Part shown: positions 51,047 to 60,529 of the stretch, one piece after another
Numbering within the stretch: position 1 is the stretch's first letter
Layout: each line of letters opens with the position of its first letter
Assembly: GCA_963702535.1 (NCBI GenBank)
Contig: CAVPDG010000007.1
Span: 351,005-415,004, forward strand
DNA from: CAVPDG01 sp963702535
GTDB taxonomy: Bacteria; Chloroflexota; Anaerolineae; Anaerolineales; UBA4823
Direction: 5' to 3'
Length of the DNA stretch: 64,000 nucleotides
Translations under genes and position numbers: made by a program
The notes under the pieces: model-generated
Databases searched by the model: none
Seen by the model: the letters and a program-made list of their open reading frames with translations, nothing else
Told to the model about the DNA's origin: nothing

Positions 51047-53812
51047 ATGAAAGTCAACCTGACCATTGACGGTGTAAAGATACAGGCAGAAGCTGGACAG
51101 ACGATCCTGCAGGTAGCGCAAGAAGCGGGCATCCACATCCCGATCCTGTGCCACCACCCAGCGCTGCCGCCCGAAGGCGCTTGCCGCATCTGCCTGGTGG
51201 AGATCGAGCGCCAGCGCTCGCTGCAGCCTGCCTGCACGTTCCCGGCGACGGAAGGGCTGGTGGTGCACACGCGTTCCGAAAAAGTGGTGGAGGCGCGCAA
51301 GTTCGTGCTGGAGATGCTGCTCTCCGACCACCCCTTCGATTGCATGACGTGCGACGCCACCGGCAACTGCCTGCTGCAAGACCTGGTGTACGAGTACGGT
51401 GTGCGCACCGAGCCGTACCCCGGGCTTGCACCACAACTTCCCGGTGGACCTTTCGAACCCGTTCATCGCCGTGGACCGCAACAAGTGCATCCTGTGCCGG
51501 CGCTGCGTGCGGGCGTGCAGCTACGTCAACGGGGTGGATGCCATCAGCGTGGTCTACCGCGGCTTCAATGCCCGCATCGCCTTTGGGGCAGATACGCCGA
51601 TGCAGGACAGCCCGTGCGAGTTCTGCGGGAGCTGCGCCGAGGTGTGCCCGACGGCGGCGCTTTACCCCAAGATGTCGATGGGCAAGGGCAGACCCTGGCA
51701 GGTGAAGCGGGTGCAGACGACCTGCAGCTATTGCGGCGTGGGCTGCCAGCTCGTGCTGGAAGTGCGCGAGAACAAGATCGTCAAGGTCAATTCAGCCTGG
51801 GACGCTCCCGCCAACCATGGCTGGACCTGCGTGAAAGGGCGCTTCGGTTACGATTACGTCAACCACCCCGACCGGCTGACGCGCCCGATGGTGCGCAAAT
51901 ACCTGCTGGATGGCGCTCCCCGCCCGGAAGGTCGCGGCGAGTGGGTAGAGGTGGATTGGGACACGGCGCTGGAGATCACCGCTCGCAAGCTGCGCGCGGC
52001 GCGCGACCAGCACGGCGCAGACACCGTCGGCGTTTTGACCTCCGCCAAGTGCACCAACGAAGAAAACTACCTGATGAACAAGCTCGCCAGGCAGGTGATC
52101 GGGACGAACAACATCGACCACTGCGCCCGTCTCTGACACTCCAGCACCGTGGCCGGTCTGGCCACCACGTTCGGCTCGGGCGCTATGTCCAACTCGATCG
52201 AAGATGTCGCCAACGATGCGCAAGCCTATTTCGTGATCGGCTCGAACACCACCGAGCAGCACCCGGTGATCGGCATGCGCATCCGCCAGGCGGTCAAGCA
52301 GCGCGGGGCGACGCTGATCGTCGCCGATCCGCGGCGCATCCCGCTGACGGAGTACGCCACCATCCATCTGCAGCACAAGCCGGGCACGGATAACGCGCTG
52401 GTGAACGGGCTGATGCACATCATCCTGGAAAAAGGCTTGGAAGATGGGGCTTTCATCGCCGAGCGCACCGAAGGCTACGAGGAGTTCAAAGCCAACCTGG
52501 CAAAGTACACGCCCGAGATCGTCTCGGAGATCACCGGTGTGCCGGTAGAACAGCTTTACCAGGCAGCCGAGCTGATGGGCACGCACAAGCCCATGGCGGT
52601 GCTGTGGGCGATGGGCATCACCCAGCACATCACCGGCGTGCACAACGTGATGAACCTGGCAAATCTGCAGATGCTGCTGGGCAATATGGGCATCCCCGGC
52701 GGCGGCGTCAATCCACTGCGGGGACAGAACAACGTGCAGGGCGCCTGTGACATGGGCGGGCTGCCCAATGTGTACCCGGCATACCAGCCGGTGACGCTGG
52801 AAGCCGCCCGGCTGAAATTTGAGGAAGCCTGGGGCGCACCGCTCTCGGCAAAGGTCGGCATGACGGTCACCGAGATGATACCCGGCATCCTGGATGGCAG
52901 GATCAAGGCGCTTTACATCCTGGGCGAAGACCCGATCATGAGCGACCCGGATACCACGCACATCCGTCACTGCCTGGAGAGCTGCGATTTCATCGTCTTA
53001 CAGGAGATCTTCCCCACCGAGACGGCGCCCTACGCCGATGTGCTCCTGCCGGGGGTCTCCTTCGCCGAGAAAGACGGCACATTCACCAACACCGAGCGGC
53101 GCATCCAGCTGGTGCGCCAGGCGCTCACGCCGCTGGGCGAGGCGCGGGCAGACTGGTGGATCACCAGCGAGCTGGCGAAGCGCATACTGGCGCAGGGCGA
53201 GCGGACGGTGAAGGAAGCGCCTCACTCCGCCTGGGACTACACATCGCCGGAGCAGATCATGGTCGAGATCGCTGCGCTGACTCCCAGCTACGCCGGGGTG
53301 ACCTATGAGCGGCTGCGGCGGGGCGAGACTTTCCAGTGGCCCGTGCGAGACGTGACCCATGCCGGGACACCGGTGCTGCACGTGGGCAAGTTTGCGCGCG
53401 GCGTGGGCAAGTTCACCGCGGTGGATCACGTTGCACCCGGCCGAGCTGCCCAACGGCGAGTATCCCATGGTGCTGAGCACGGGACGCGTGCTCTACCACT
53501 GGCACGGCGGCGAGATGTCGCGCACGGGCGGCGGGGTTGCTGGAGATCTACAGCCAGCCGCTGATCGAGGTGGCAGAAGAAGACGCGGAAAAGCTGGGGC
53601 TGAACGGCAACAAGCGCGTGCGCGTCTCGTCGCGGCGCGGCAGCATCGAAGCCGAGGCGCTGGTGACCGACCGCGTGCCGCCCGGGATGGTGTACGCCAA
53701 CTTCCATTTCCCGGAGGCGTCTGCCAATGTGCTGACGATTGCGGCGCTCGACCCGGTATCCAAGATACCGGAGTACAAAGTGTGCGCCGTGAAGGTTGAG
53801 GCAGTCGAGTAA
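51047..53812 (+). CDS. fdhA: NAD-linked formate dehydrogenase catalytic subunit, selenocysteine UGA at 52134, frameshifted
   Basis: About 921 aa. N-terminal [2Fe-2S] domain (CHHPALPPEGACRICLVEIE...C), a NuoG-type His/Cys region, two 4Fe-4S (CILCRRCVRACSYVNG; CEFCGSCAEVCPTAALY), then the molybdopterin/4Fe-4S domain CSYCGVGCQLVLEVRENKIV. The catalytic residue is encoded by an in-frame TGA at 52134-52136 in NIDHCARL-U-HSSTVAGLATTFG, the standard position of Sec in formate dehydrogenases. Breaks occur near 51420, 53430 and 53535. Oxidises formate to CO2 or reduces CO2. Lies between two NuoE/F diaphorase modules. The 3' domain (LLEIYSQPLIEVAEEDAEKLGL) is the MGD-binding beta-barrel. Confidence 0.93.
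52149..52165 (+). promoter_or_regulatory. SECIS hairpin of fdhA
   Basis: GTGGCC, loop GGTCT, GGCCAC: a 17-nt stem-loop starting 12 nt after the UGA, with G as the first loop base. The size and spacing match the minimal SECIS of E. coli fdhF (17 nt, 11 nt after UGA). Confidence 0.8.
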
Positions 53813-53829
53813 TTGCAAAGAAGGGAGCT

Positions 53830-54288
53830 ATGCCTCCAAAAACCAAACCTCATATCCCTGATCCGAAGACGCGCGCCCGGTTGCTGGCCGCGCTCTACAT
53901 AGCACAGGAGCAGTACGGCTGGCTGAGCCCGGAGGCGATCCAGCGCGTCGCCGGGCGCCTGGGGTTGAGCCCGGGACAGGTTTATTCCACCGCCAGCTTT
54001 TACACCATGTTCAAGCTGGAGCCGCAAGGCGATTTTCGCATCCAGGTGTGCGAGGGGCTATCCTGCTACCTGGTAGGCGGCGCGGAGCCCGTGGTCGAAT
54101 ATATCCGGCGCAAGCTGGATATCGGTGCAGACAACCACTCGCCGGATGGAAAATTCTCGCTGGAGATCGTGCAATGTTTGGCAGCTTGCGACATGGCGCC
54201 AGCCATCAAGATCAACGATGAGCTGTACGGCAACGTCACCGATGAAAAAATCGATGAGCTGTTGGAAGCCATGCTCGCTAAAGCCTGA
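53830..54288 (+). CDS. Second NuoE-type [2Fe-2S] subunit
   Basis: 152 aa, intact. YIAQEQYGWLSPEAIQRVAGRLGLSPGQVYSTASFYTMF, then CEGLSC (C-x4-C) and CLAAC (C-x3-C) give the four 2Fe-2S ligands. It starts 17 nt after fdhA (AAGGGAG before the ATG). It is diverged from the first NuoE-like protein in the operon, so it is a paralogue rather than a duplication artefact. Confidence 0.88.
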   Translation: MPPKTKPHIPDPKTRARLLAALYIAQEQYGWLSPEAIQRVAGRLGLSPGQVYSTASFYTMFKLEPQGDFRIQVCEGLSCYLVGGAEPVVEYIRRKLDIGADNHSPDGKFSLEIVQCLAACDMAPAIKINDELYGNVTDEKIDELLEAMLAKA

Positions 54289-54335
54289 GGAAGCAGGGCT
54301 GATACGGATCAGTACCCTGGAAATGGACCCACAGC

Positions 54336-55607
54336 ATGTTCGAAGCGGTGCTTACCCAAAACATCAACCTGCCCGATTCGGAGAAGATCGGCACATACCT
54401 GGCGCACGGCGGGTATGAAGCGGCGCGCAAGGCGCTGCTGGAATATTCGCCGGAGGCGCTGATCGACCTGGTGAAGCGCTCGGGGCTGCGCGGCAGGGGC
54501 GGGGCGGGCTTCCCGGCGGGGGTCAAGTGGGGATTCATGCCCAAGGACCCCAAGATCCAAAAGTACGTGGCGGTCAACACCGATGAAGGTGAGCCGGGGA
54601 CGTTTAAAGACCGCCAGATCGTGGAATGCGACCCGCACTCTATCATCGAAGGCGTGCTGATCACCAGCTACGCCGTGGGCGCCAGCCGCGCCTACGTCTA
54701 TATCCGCGGCGAGTTCTTCTTGGGCGTGAAGCGCTGGATCAAAGCCATTGCCGACGCCTACGAGGGCGGCTTCCTGGGCAAAAACATCTTCGGCAGCGGG
54801 TTTGACCTGGATATGTCGGTGCACAGGGGGGCGGGGGCGTACATTTGCGGCGAGGAGACGGCGATGATCGAATCGCTGGAGGGCAAGCCCGGCAACCCGC
54901 GCATGAAGCCGCCATATCCAGCGCAGGTAGGGCTGTTCGGCGCGCCGACCCTGGTGCACAATATCGAGACCCTGGCCTGCATCCGCCACATCGTGCAGCG
55001 CGGCGCCGAATGGTTCGCCGGAATCGGCACGGCGGAGAGCAAAGGACCCAAGATATTCTCGGTGAGCGGGCATGTCAACCGTCCCGGCAACTACGAGCTG
55101 CCGCTGGGCACGCTTTTAAGCGAGCTTATTTATGAATACGCCGGGGGTATGCGTGACGGTAAGAAGATAAAGGCGATCATCCCCGGCGGGGCGTCGACGC
55201 CGATGCTGACCGCCGACCAGGTGGATATCCCCATGGCGTTCGAAACGCTCGATAAAGCCGGTACAGCCCTGGGCACCGGCGCAATCATCGTGATGAACGA
55301 AGATACCTGCATGGTGGAGGCAGCCCGGCGCATCTCCAAGTTCTTCGCCCACGAATCGTGCGGGCGCTGCACGCCGTGCCGGGTGGGTTCGGTGCGCCTG
55401 TATGAAGCATTGGAGCGCATCGAACACGGCAAGGGGTTGGCAGACGACGTGGAGCGCGCCCTGTATCTCGCCCAAAATATCGACGGGCGCACGTTCTGCC
55501 CGATGGGCGCAGCCCTGGTCAACCCGGCGCGCTCTACAATCATGCAGTTTCGCGCAGAATATGATTACCACATCCAAAATAAGCGCTGCTGGGTGGGGAG
55601 AAATTAA
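54336..55607 (+). CDS. Second NuoF-type NADH-binding subunit
   Basis: 423 aa, the length of complex-I NuoF and without the fused ferredoxin of the first copy. NADH site GLRGRGGAGFPAGVKWGF, FMN site VNTDEGEPGTFKDRQ, GAGAYICGEETAMIESLEG, and 4Fe-4S ligands ESCGRCTPCRVGS plus a Cys near CPMGAA. The C-terminus ends in YHIQNKRCWVGRN. No strong Shine-Dalgarno precedes the ATG at 54336. With the NuoE-like gene at 53830 it forms a second diaphorase module for the same fdhA. Confidence 0.88.
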   Translation: MFEAVLTQNINLPDSEKIGTYLAHGGYEAARKALLEYSPEALIDLVKRSGLRGRGGAGFPAGVKWGFMPKDPKIQKYVAVNTDEGEPGTFKDRQIVECDPHSIIEGVLITSYAVGASRAYVYIRGEFFLGVKRWIKAIADAYEGGFLGKNIFGSGFDLDMSVHRGAGAYICGEETAMIESLEGKPGNPRMKPPYPAQVGLFGAPTLVHNIETLACIRHIVQRGAEWFAGIGTAESKGPKIFSVSGHVNRPGNYELPLGTLLSELIYEYAGGMRDGKKIKAIIPGGASTPMLTADQVDIPMAFETLDKAGTALGTGAIIVMNEDTCMVEAARRISKFFAHESCGRCTPCRVGSVRLYEALERIEHGKGLADDVERALYLAQNIDGRTFCPMGAALVNPARSTIMQFRAEYDYHIQNKRCWVGRN

Positions 55608-55623
55608 ATCTCTAGAAAATACA

Positions 55624-56025
55624 ATGAGCCGAAATGAGCGGAGTATGGCAAAAATACTCGTCGTCGATGATGATCCGGATTTTGTGCGCGCCACGAAGAT
55701 GGTTTTGGAGAAGAACGGTCACGAAGTGATTGCCGCCAGCAGCGGAGATTCGGGCTACCGGCGGGCAAAAGAGGACCGCCCGGCGCTGGTGGTGCTGGAC
55801 GTGATCATGGATACGGTGCTGGACGGGCTTTCGGTAACCCAGCGCATGCACGACGATCCAGAGCTGGATGAGATCCCGATCATCATGGTAACCTCCATCG
55901 CCAATACGGATTACGCCGAGCTGTTCCCCACGGATGAGTTCATTCACATCAACGCTTTCTTGAGTAAGCCGTTCTCGGCAGATGCGCTGATGAAGCAGGT
56001 GAATAAGTATCTGCCGAAGAGCTGA
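55624..56025 (+). CDS. Single-domain response regulator receiver
   Basis: 133 aa. CheY-like: acidic pair DDDPDF, phospho-acceptor Asp in ALVVLDVIMD, Thr/Ser and Lys in IIMVTSIAN and FLSKPFSADALM. No output domain. An alternative start at 55645 (MAKILVVDD) is possible. Lies 17 nt after the second NuoF gene, so it may be read with the formate dehydrogenase operon and report its redox or metabolic state to the kinase downstream. Confidence 0.85.
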   Translation: MSRNERSMAKILVVDDDPDFVRATKMVLEKNGHEVIAASSGDSGYRRAKEDRPALVVLDVIMDTVLDGLSVTQRMHDDPELDEIPIIMVTSIANTDYAELFPTDEFIHINAFLSKPFSADALMKQVNKYLPKS

Positions 56026-56031
56026 TGCGGC

Positions 56032-56505
56032 TTGTCTAAGATCAAGATCGGCGGAATTGTAAAAGATCTGCACCTGACGCTGATCAGCCTGGCGAGCGCC
56101 GGTGAGCGGAGCCTATCGATCACCGAGCTGCTGGAAATGCTGGGACAGGCAGATATCAACGTCTCCATGGTGGTGCAGGTGCCAGGCGAAGATGGCAGCC
56201 AGCTCACCCGCCTGACGGTGTGGCAGCGCGACCAGGCGCGAACGCTGGGCATCCTGGGCGAGCTAGAGCAGCGCCAAGCGCTAGCCATCCGCCAGGTGCA
56301 AACCGGCGTCGCCAGCCTGGGCATTTATGGTCCCGATTTTCGCATCCGCTCCGGGCTGGGGGGCGCCATCCTGCGCACGCTGCACAGCGCTCAGATAAGC
56401 ATCCAAGCCATCAGCACATCGACCTCGACATTCACGGTGGTTATCCCCTCCGAGCAGGCAGAGGCTGCGCTGCTCGCCATCCAGCAGAATTTCGAGGCGC
56501 CATGA
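56032..56505 (+). CDS. ACT-domain sensory protein (aspartokinase-regulatory-like)
   Basis: 157 aa, TTG start at 56032. Two ACT-like modules: LHLTLISLASAGERSLSITELLEMLGQADINVSMVVQ and RSGLGGAILRTLHSAQISIQAISTSTSTFTVVIPSEQAEAALLAI, resembling the paired ACT domains of aspartokinase without the kinase. Its stop overlaps the histidine-kinase start (ATGA), pointing to a three-gene sensor unit. Likely binds an amino acid or similar effector and tunes the kinase. Confidence 0.7.
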   Translation: MSKIKIGGIVKDLHLTLISLASAGERSLSITELLEMLGQADINVSMVVQVPGEDGSQLTRLTVWQRDQARTLGILGELEQRQALAIRQVQTGVASLGIYGPDFRIRSGLGGAILRTLHSAQISIQAISTSTSTFTVVIPSEQAEAALLAIQQNFEAP

Positions 56506-58469
56506 GAAAGTTCATTCACGACCTGTATGCAGCGCCATTCCAACTGGTGCTGGTGATTTCGTTTTCCCTGGTGGCGGCGCTGACCATCATCGTCGGCGCG
56601 TGGACCATCTCGCGCACGATCAGCGAGTACCTGGCGGGAGCGATGGACGAGCGGGTGGCGCGCGATATGCAGCTCGCCCTCTCGGATTATGACCTGATGC
56701 TGCGCGAGGTCGCCGGCACCACCCTGCGCCTCTCGCGCGATCCAACCCTGGGCGAGAACCTGGGGAAGATCCGCCAGGGGGACCCGAACGCCCTAAAAAC
56801 CATCGACCAGCAATTGGCGGTGAAGTTTATCGGCTCGGCGCTGGGCGGCAACCGGCTGATCGCGGTGATCGACCAGGATGGCGACCTGCTGGCAGGGCAG
56901 CTTCTCTCAACGGGCGGGGTGCTCTCCAAGGTAACCCCTTCGGATGGCTGGCAGAACCTGGAGATCATCCAGAAAGCGATGAGCAGCGGGCAGTCGCAGG
57001 CTGCCACCGAAGTGATCGCCGCCGAGCAGCTGGCGAAGGTGGAACTAGACCAGCAGGCGCGCATCCCCATCCTGGATACGCCCAAGGCGGCGCTCGAGCT
57101 GTACGACACCCGCGAAGGAACTGCGGGACTGGCGCTGGCGAGCGCATCACCGATTTGGGACGAGCAAAAAAAGGTTGTCGGCGCGGTGCTGGCGATGCAC
57201 CTCTTCAACAATGATTTCACGCTGGTGGATCGCATCAAGAAGATGGCCGGCATCGACACGGCGACGATTTTCCTGGGCGATTTGCGGGTCTCAACCAATG
57301 TGATGACCCTGGATGGGGAGCGCGCCATCGGCACCCGTCTTTCCGAAGAGGTTAGCGATGTCGTTCTGAACCAGGGGGATGAGTACACGGGTCCGGCGTT
57401 TGTGGTGAACGAGAACTACATTACCCGCTACGACCCGCTGGAAGACCATTCCGGGAAGCGCATTGGTATCCTCTACGTGGGGACGAAGCAGGCATCTTTC
57501 TACACACTGGTCAATATATTCAACCAGCGCATCGTGCTGGTGGCGCTGGGGATGATCCTGTTTACGTTCATCCTGACCACGCCGGTCTCGCGGGTGATCA
57601 CCCGCCCGCTGGAGCAGATCCGGGACCTGGTGGTTGCCAACCGGCGGGTGGCTGAGGGCGATATGTCGGTGCGGGTGAGCACGCAGGCGGGTGGGGAGAT
57701 CGGCGAGCTGACCAGCTCGTTCAACTCGATGCTGGACACGCTGCAAACCACGCAAGACCAGCTCGTGCAGTCTGAGAAGCTGGCTTCGCTGGGGCAGCTG
57801 GCTGCCGGCGTGGCGCACGAGCTGAACAATCCGCTGGGCACCATCCTGCTCTATTCCGATATCCTGCTCAAGGAAGCGCCGCCCGACTCGCAGATGAAGG
57901 CGGACCTGGAAGTGATCGTGGAGGAGACCAAGCGCTGCAAGACGATCGTCGCCTCGCTGCTGGAGTTCGCCCGCCAGAACCAGGTGGTGGCGCGCCCGAC
58001 CGACCTGAATGCGCTGGTCTCCAACGTGATCGATGTGGAGATGAAGCGCTACGAGGGCAAGCCGGTGGAGATCGTCCCCGAGCTGGCGGAAGGCCTGCCC
58101 AAGATCCAGGCTGACCACGCCCAGATCATGCAGGTGCTGGTCAACCTGATCGAGAACGCCGTGGATGCCATGCCGCAGGGCGGGCGGGTGGTGGTGCGCA
58201 CGCTGAAGGAGCCGCCCGGCATGGTGACGATCGAGATCGAAGATAACGGCACGGGCATACCGCCGGAGGATTTGAAGAAGCTGTTCACGCCCTTCTTTAC
58301 GACCAAGCCGATCGGCAAAGGCACGGGGCTGGGGCTGCCGATCGTGTATGGAATTGTGAAGATGCACCGCGGGCAGATCATGGTGCGCAGCGAGGTCAAC
58401 CAGGGGACGCGGTTCGTCATCCAGCTGCCGGTCAAGCTGCTGGGCATCACTAGCACTCAGCAAGGGTAA
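56502..58469 (+). CDS. Membrane-bound sensor histidine kinase with large periplasmic Cache-like domain
   Basis: 655 aa. Membrane segment 14-40 (PFQLVLVISFSLVAALTIIVG), a periplasmic single/double Cache-like domain (about 45-340: IAVIDQDGDLLAGQLLS, PIWDEQKKVVGAVLAMHLFNNDFTLVDRIK), a second segment near 345-370 (IVLVALGMILFTFIL), HAMP, HisKA with His439 in GVAHELNNPLGT, and HATPase_c with N box IENAVDAMP, G1 DNGTGIP, F FTPFFTTK and G2 GTGLGL. Orthodox kinase; partners are the receivers at 55624 and 58551. Confidence 0.9.
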   Translation: MRKFIHDLYAAPFQLVLVISFSLVAALTIIVGAWTISRTISEYLAGAMDERVARDMQLALSDYDLMLREVAGTTLRLSRDPTLGENLGKIRQGDPNALKTIDQQLAVKFIGSALGGNRLIAVIDQDGDLLAGQLLSTGGVLSKVTPSDGWQNLEIIQKAMSSGQSQAATEVIAAEQLAKVELDQQARIPILDTPKAALELYDTREGTAGLALASASPIWDEQKKVVGAVLAMHLFNNDFTLVDRIKKMAGIDTATIFLGDLRVSTNVMTLDGERAIGTRLSEEVSDVVLNQGDEYTGPAFVVNENYITRYDPLEDHSGKRIGILYVGTKQASFYTLVNIFNQRIVLVALGMILFTFILTTPVSRVITRPLEQIRDLVVANRRVAEGDMSVRVSTQAGGEIGELTSSFNSMLDTLQTTQDQLVQSEKLASLGQLAAGVAHELNNPLGTILLYSDILLKEAPPDSQMKADLEVIVEETKRCKTIVASLLEFARQNQVVARPTDLNALVSNVIDVEMKRYEGKPVEIVPELAEGLPKIQADHAQIMQVLVNLIENAVDAMPQGGRVVVRTLKEPPGMVTIEIEDNGTGIPPEDLKKLFTPFFTTKPIGKGTGLGLPIVYGIVKMHRGQIMVRSEVNQGTRFVIQLPVKLLGITSTQQG

Positions 58470-58481
58470 TCAAGAGCAATT

Positions 58482-58536
58482 TTCACCGCGTCCTCCGCGT
58501 CCCTCAAAGTCAGTCGGGATTTAGCTCCGCGGTGAA
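58482..58536. repeat. Dispersed inverted repeat between kinase genes
   Basis: TTCACCGCG at one end and CGCGGTGAA at the other, with TCCTCCGCGTCCCTCAAAG between. Same intergenic repeat family as 46352-46419. Confidence 0.55.
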
Positions 58537-58550
58537 TAGAAAGGATCGAT

Positions 58551-59831
58551 ATGGACAAAGCCAAACTCCTGGTGATCGATGACGAGCGGGGCATACGCGA
58601 AGGCTGCAAGCGGGCGTTGACCCCGCAGGGGCATTTCGTCGCTACGGCGGAGAACGGCGATGAAGGCTTGCAGCAGGTCAGAAGCGGCAGCTTCGACCTG
58701 GTGCTGCTGGATGTGATGATGCCGGGCACGAGCGGCATCGACATGATCGGCATGATCCACCAGGTGGATGCGGAGATCGTGGTCGTCATCATCACCGGCT
58801 ACGCCACGGTGGAGCTGGCGGTGCGCGCCATCAAGCAGGGCGCCTACGACTTCCTGACCAAGCCATTCACCACCGACGACCTGCTGCTGGTGGTCAACCA
58901 GGGGCTGGAGCGGCGGCGCTTATCGCTGGAAGCGCGCCGCTTGCAGGATATCGAGAAGGAGGCGTTGCGCCTGGAAGAGGAGAAGAAGCGCCTGGAAGAG
59001 CTGGACCGGGCGAAAGCCGCCTTCATGCGGCTGGTCACTCACGAGCTGAAGGCGCCGGTGTCCGCCATACTGACCTACCTGGATCTGCTGCTGAACGATT
59101 ACGTGCCGGCGGAGGAAGTGAAAGAGACGCTGGAGCGCGCCCAGGCGCGCGCCAAAGAAGAGCTGGATATGATCTCCGACCTGCTCGAGTTCGGCAAGCT
59201 GAAGGAAATCAACCCAAGGGGACGCCGGAGCCGCTGCAAATGGAGGTGGCGCTGCGCTGGGTGTTGTGGGAGCTGGATGCAATCGCGGCAGAGAAAGAAC
59301 TTAAGATCAGCGTCGATGTGGCGGAGGGATTGCCGCCCGTGCGCCTGGGAGCCGACCAGGCGAAGAGCGTGTGGACCAACCTGCTCTCCAACGCCATCAA
59401 GTACACGCCGCAGGGGGGCAGGGTGCAGGTGCGGCTTGAGCCAGGAAGGCGAGATGCTGCGCGGCGAGGTGCAGGATAGCGGCATCGGCATCCCGCAGGC
59501 GGCGCAGGCGAAGCTCTTTTCCGAGTTCTACCGGGCGCCGAATGCCCGCGAGCTGAATATCCCCGGCACCGGGTTGGGGCTGGCGATCGTGCGCCAGATC
59601 ATCGAGAGCGCCGGGGGAAAGATTGGGGTGGAATTGCAGGAAGGGCAGGGGGCGACGTTCACTTTCACCCTGCCGGCGGTCTCAGGAGTTGACCGGCTGG
59701 ATTACCCAGGTGCGTGTTCTAAAACGATAGCGAGCAGCGCCTGCTCCGCATCCTGCAGGGTGGGCGTGACCACGGTCCAGGCGGGGGCGATGCTCGAAAC
59801 CAGGCTGGCGCACAGGGCGGCAAAGCCGTAG
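58551..59831 (+). CDS. Receiver-histidine kinase hybrid, frameshifted
   Basis: About 420 aa; breaks near 59217 and 59440, with a third probable near the 3' end. Receiver domain (1-120): LLVIDDERG, phospho-Asp in LVLLDVMMPG, K in FLTKPFTTDD. Coiled coil (about 130-155: RLQDIEKEALRLEEEKKRLEE). HisKA with His in MRLVTHELKAPVSA, HATPase with N box WTNLLSNAIKYTPQGG, G1 DSGIGIP and G2 GTGLGLAI. The raw stop (59831) overlaps the convergent gene by 130 nt; a one-base shift would end it at TGA 59691. The tail sequence after TFTFTLP is therefore unreliable. Confidence 0.8.
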   Translation: MDKAKLLVIDDERGIREGCKRALTPQGHFVATAENGDEGLQQVRSGSFDLVLLDVMMPGTSGIDMIGMIHQVDAEIVVVIITGYATVELAVRAIKQGAYDFLTKPFTTDDLLLVVNQGLERRRLSLEARRLQDIEKEALRLEEEKKRLEELDRAKAAFMRLVTHELKAPVSAILTYLDLLLNDYVPAEEVKETLERAQARAKEELDMISDLLEFGKLKEINPRGRRSRCKWRWRCAGCCGSWMQSRQRKNLRSASMWRRDCRPCAWEPTRRRACGPTCSPTPSSTRRRGAGCRCGLSQEGEMLRGEVQDSGIGIPQAAQAKLFSEFYRAPNARELNIPGTGLGLAIVRQIIESAGGKIGVELQEGQGATFTFTLPAVSGVDRLDYPGACSKTIASSACSASCRVGVTTVQAGAMLETRLAHRAAKP

Positions 59832-60316
59832 CGCGCCATGATCAGTTCGCGCGCCATGCCGCTGGAGCTGCCGGTTTCGCAGAGCGGGCAATACTCCAGG
59901 CTGTACGCCAGGCGCTGCGGGACGGACTGGCTGGTGAAAGGCACCACCAGCGATTTGAGCAGGACCTCGATGGCGACGGGCAGGCGCTCCTGCGCCGGCA
60001 GGGTGGAATACTCCTCGGAGAAGCGTTGGGCAAGCAGCTCCCCCAGGCGGCGGGCGAAGGTGGCGACGTACTCGCAAGCTTCTTCAGGGCTTTTGCAGCC
60101 CTCGCAGGTCATGGCGTATTCGAGCAGCACCTGGCTCAGGTCGGCATAGCAGCCGGCGCCGCATCCGGGCAGCTCGCCGCGCAGGATCCAGCCCAGGTTG
60201 GGGTCCTGGCGCAGGAAGAGGTTGCGCTGGTTGATCTCGATATAGCGCATGTCACCGCTGGCGATCACATAGGTGTAGAGCGGGGTATCGCTGTGATGCT
60301 GTGGGACTGAAGACAT
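59702..60316 (-). CDS. Uncharacterised Cys-rich protein
   Basis: 204 aa, intact; start at 60316 (MSSVPQHH) preceded by AGGAGG. Cys clusters: PGCGAGC (about 58-62), CEGCKSPEEAC (about 78-87) and LEYCPLCETG (about 153-156), spaced like a possible metal site. Helical central part (VATFARRLGELLAQRF). No known domain is recognised. It is convergent with the receiver-kinase gene; possibly a sensor subunit for the regulatory block around it. Confidence 0.65.
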   Translation of the reverse strand: MSSVPQHHSDTPLYTYVIASGDMRYIEINQRNLFLRQDPNLGWILRGELPGCGAGCYADLSQVLLEYAMTCEGCKSPEEACEYVATFARRLGELLAQRFSEEYSTLPAQERLPVAIEVLLKSLVVPFTSQSVPQRLAYSLEYCPLCETGSSSGMARELIMARYGFAALCASLVSSIAPAWTVVTPTLQDAEQALLAIVLEHAPG

Positions 60317-60529
60317 AGCCTCCTCCTGGCGGGGCAGTTCAGGCTGCACGCAGCTCCTGCCGGGCTGCCTGAGCCGATTATAACCCTTTTACCTGGCAAG
60401 CGTACCTCACGAAAAAGGTGCTCTTTATCAGCATGTGGGGTGATCTTAATCATCGGCGCTGATTGTATAATCATTGCACTTTATGCAATTGGAGAGGTTT
60501 GTTCCGCGAAGAGTCTAACGGAGGTTGTA

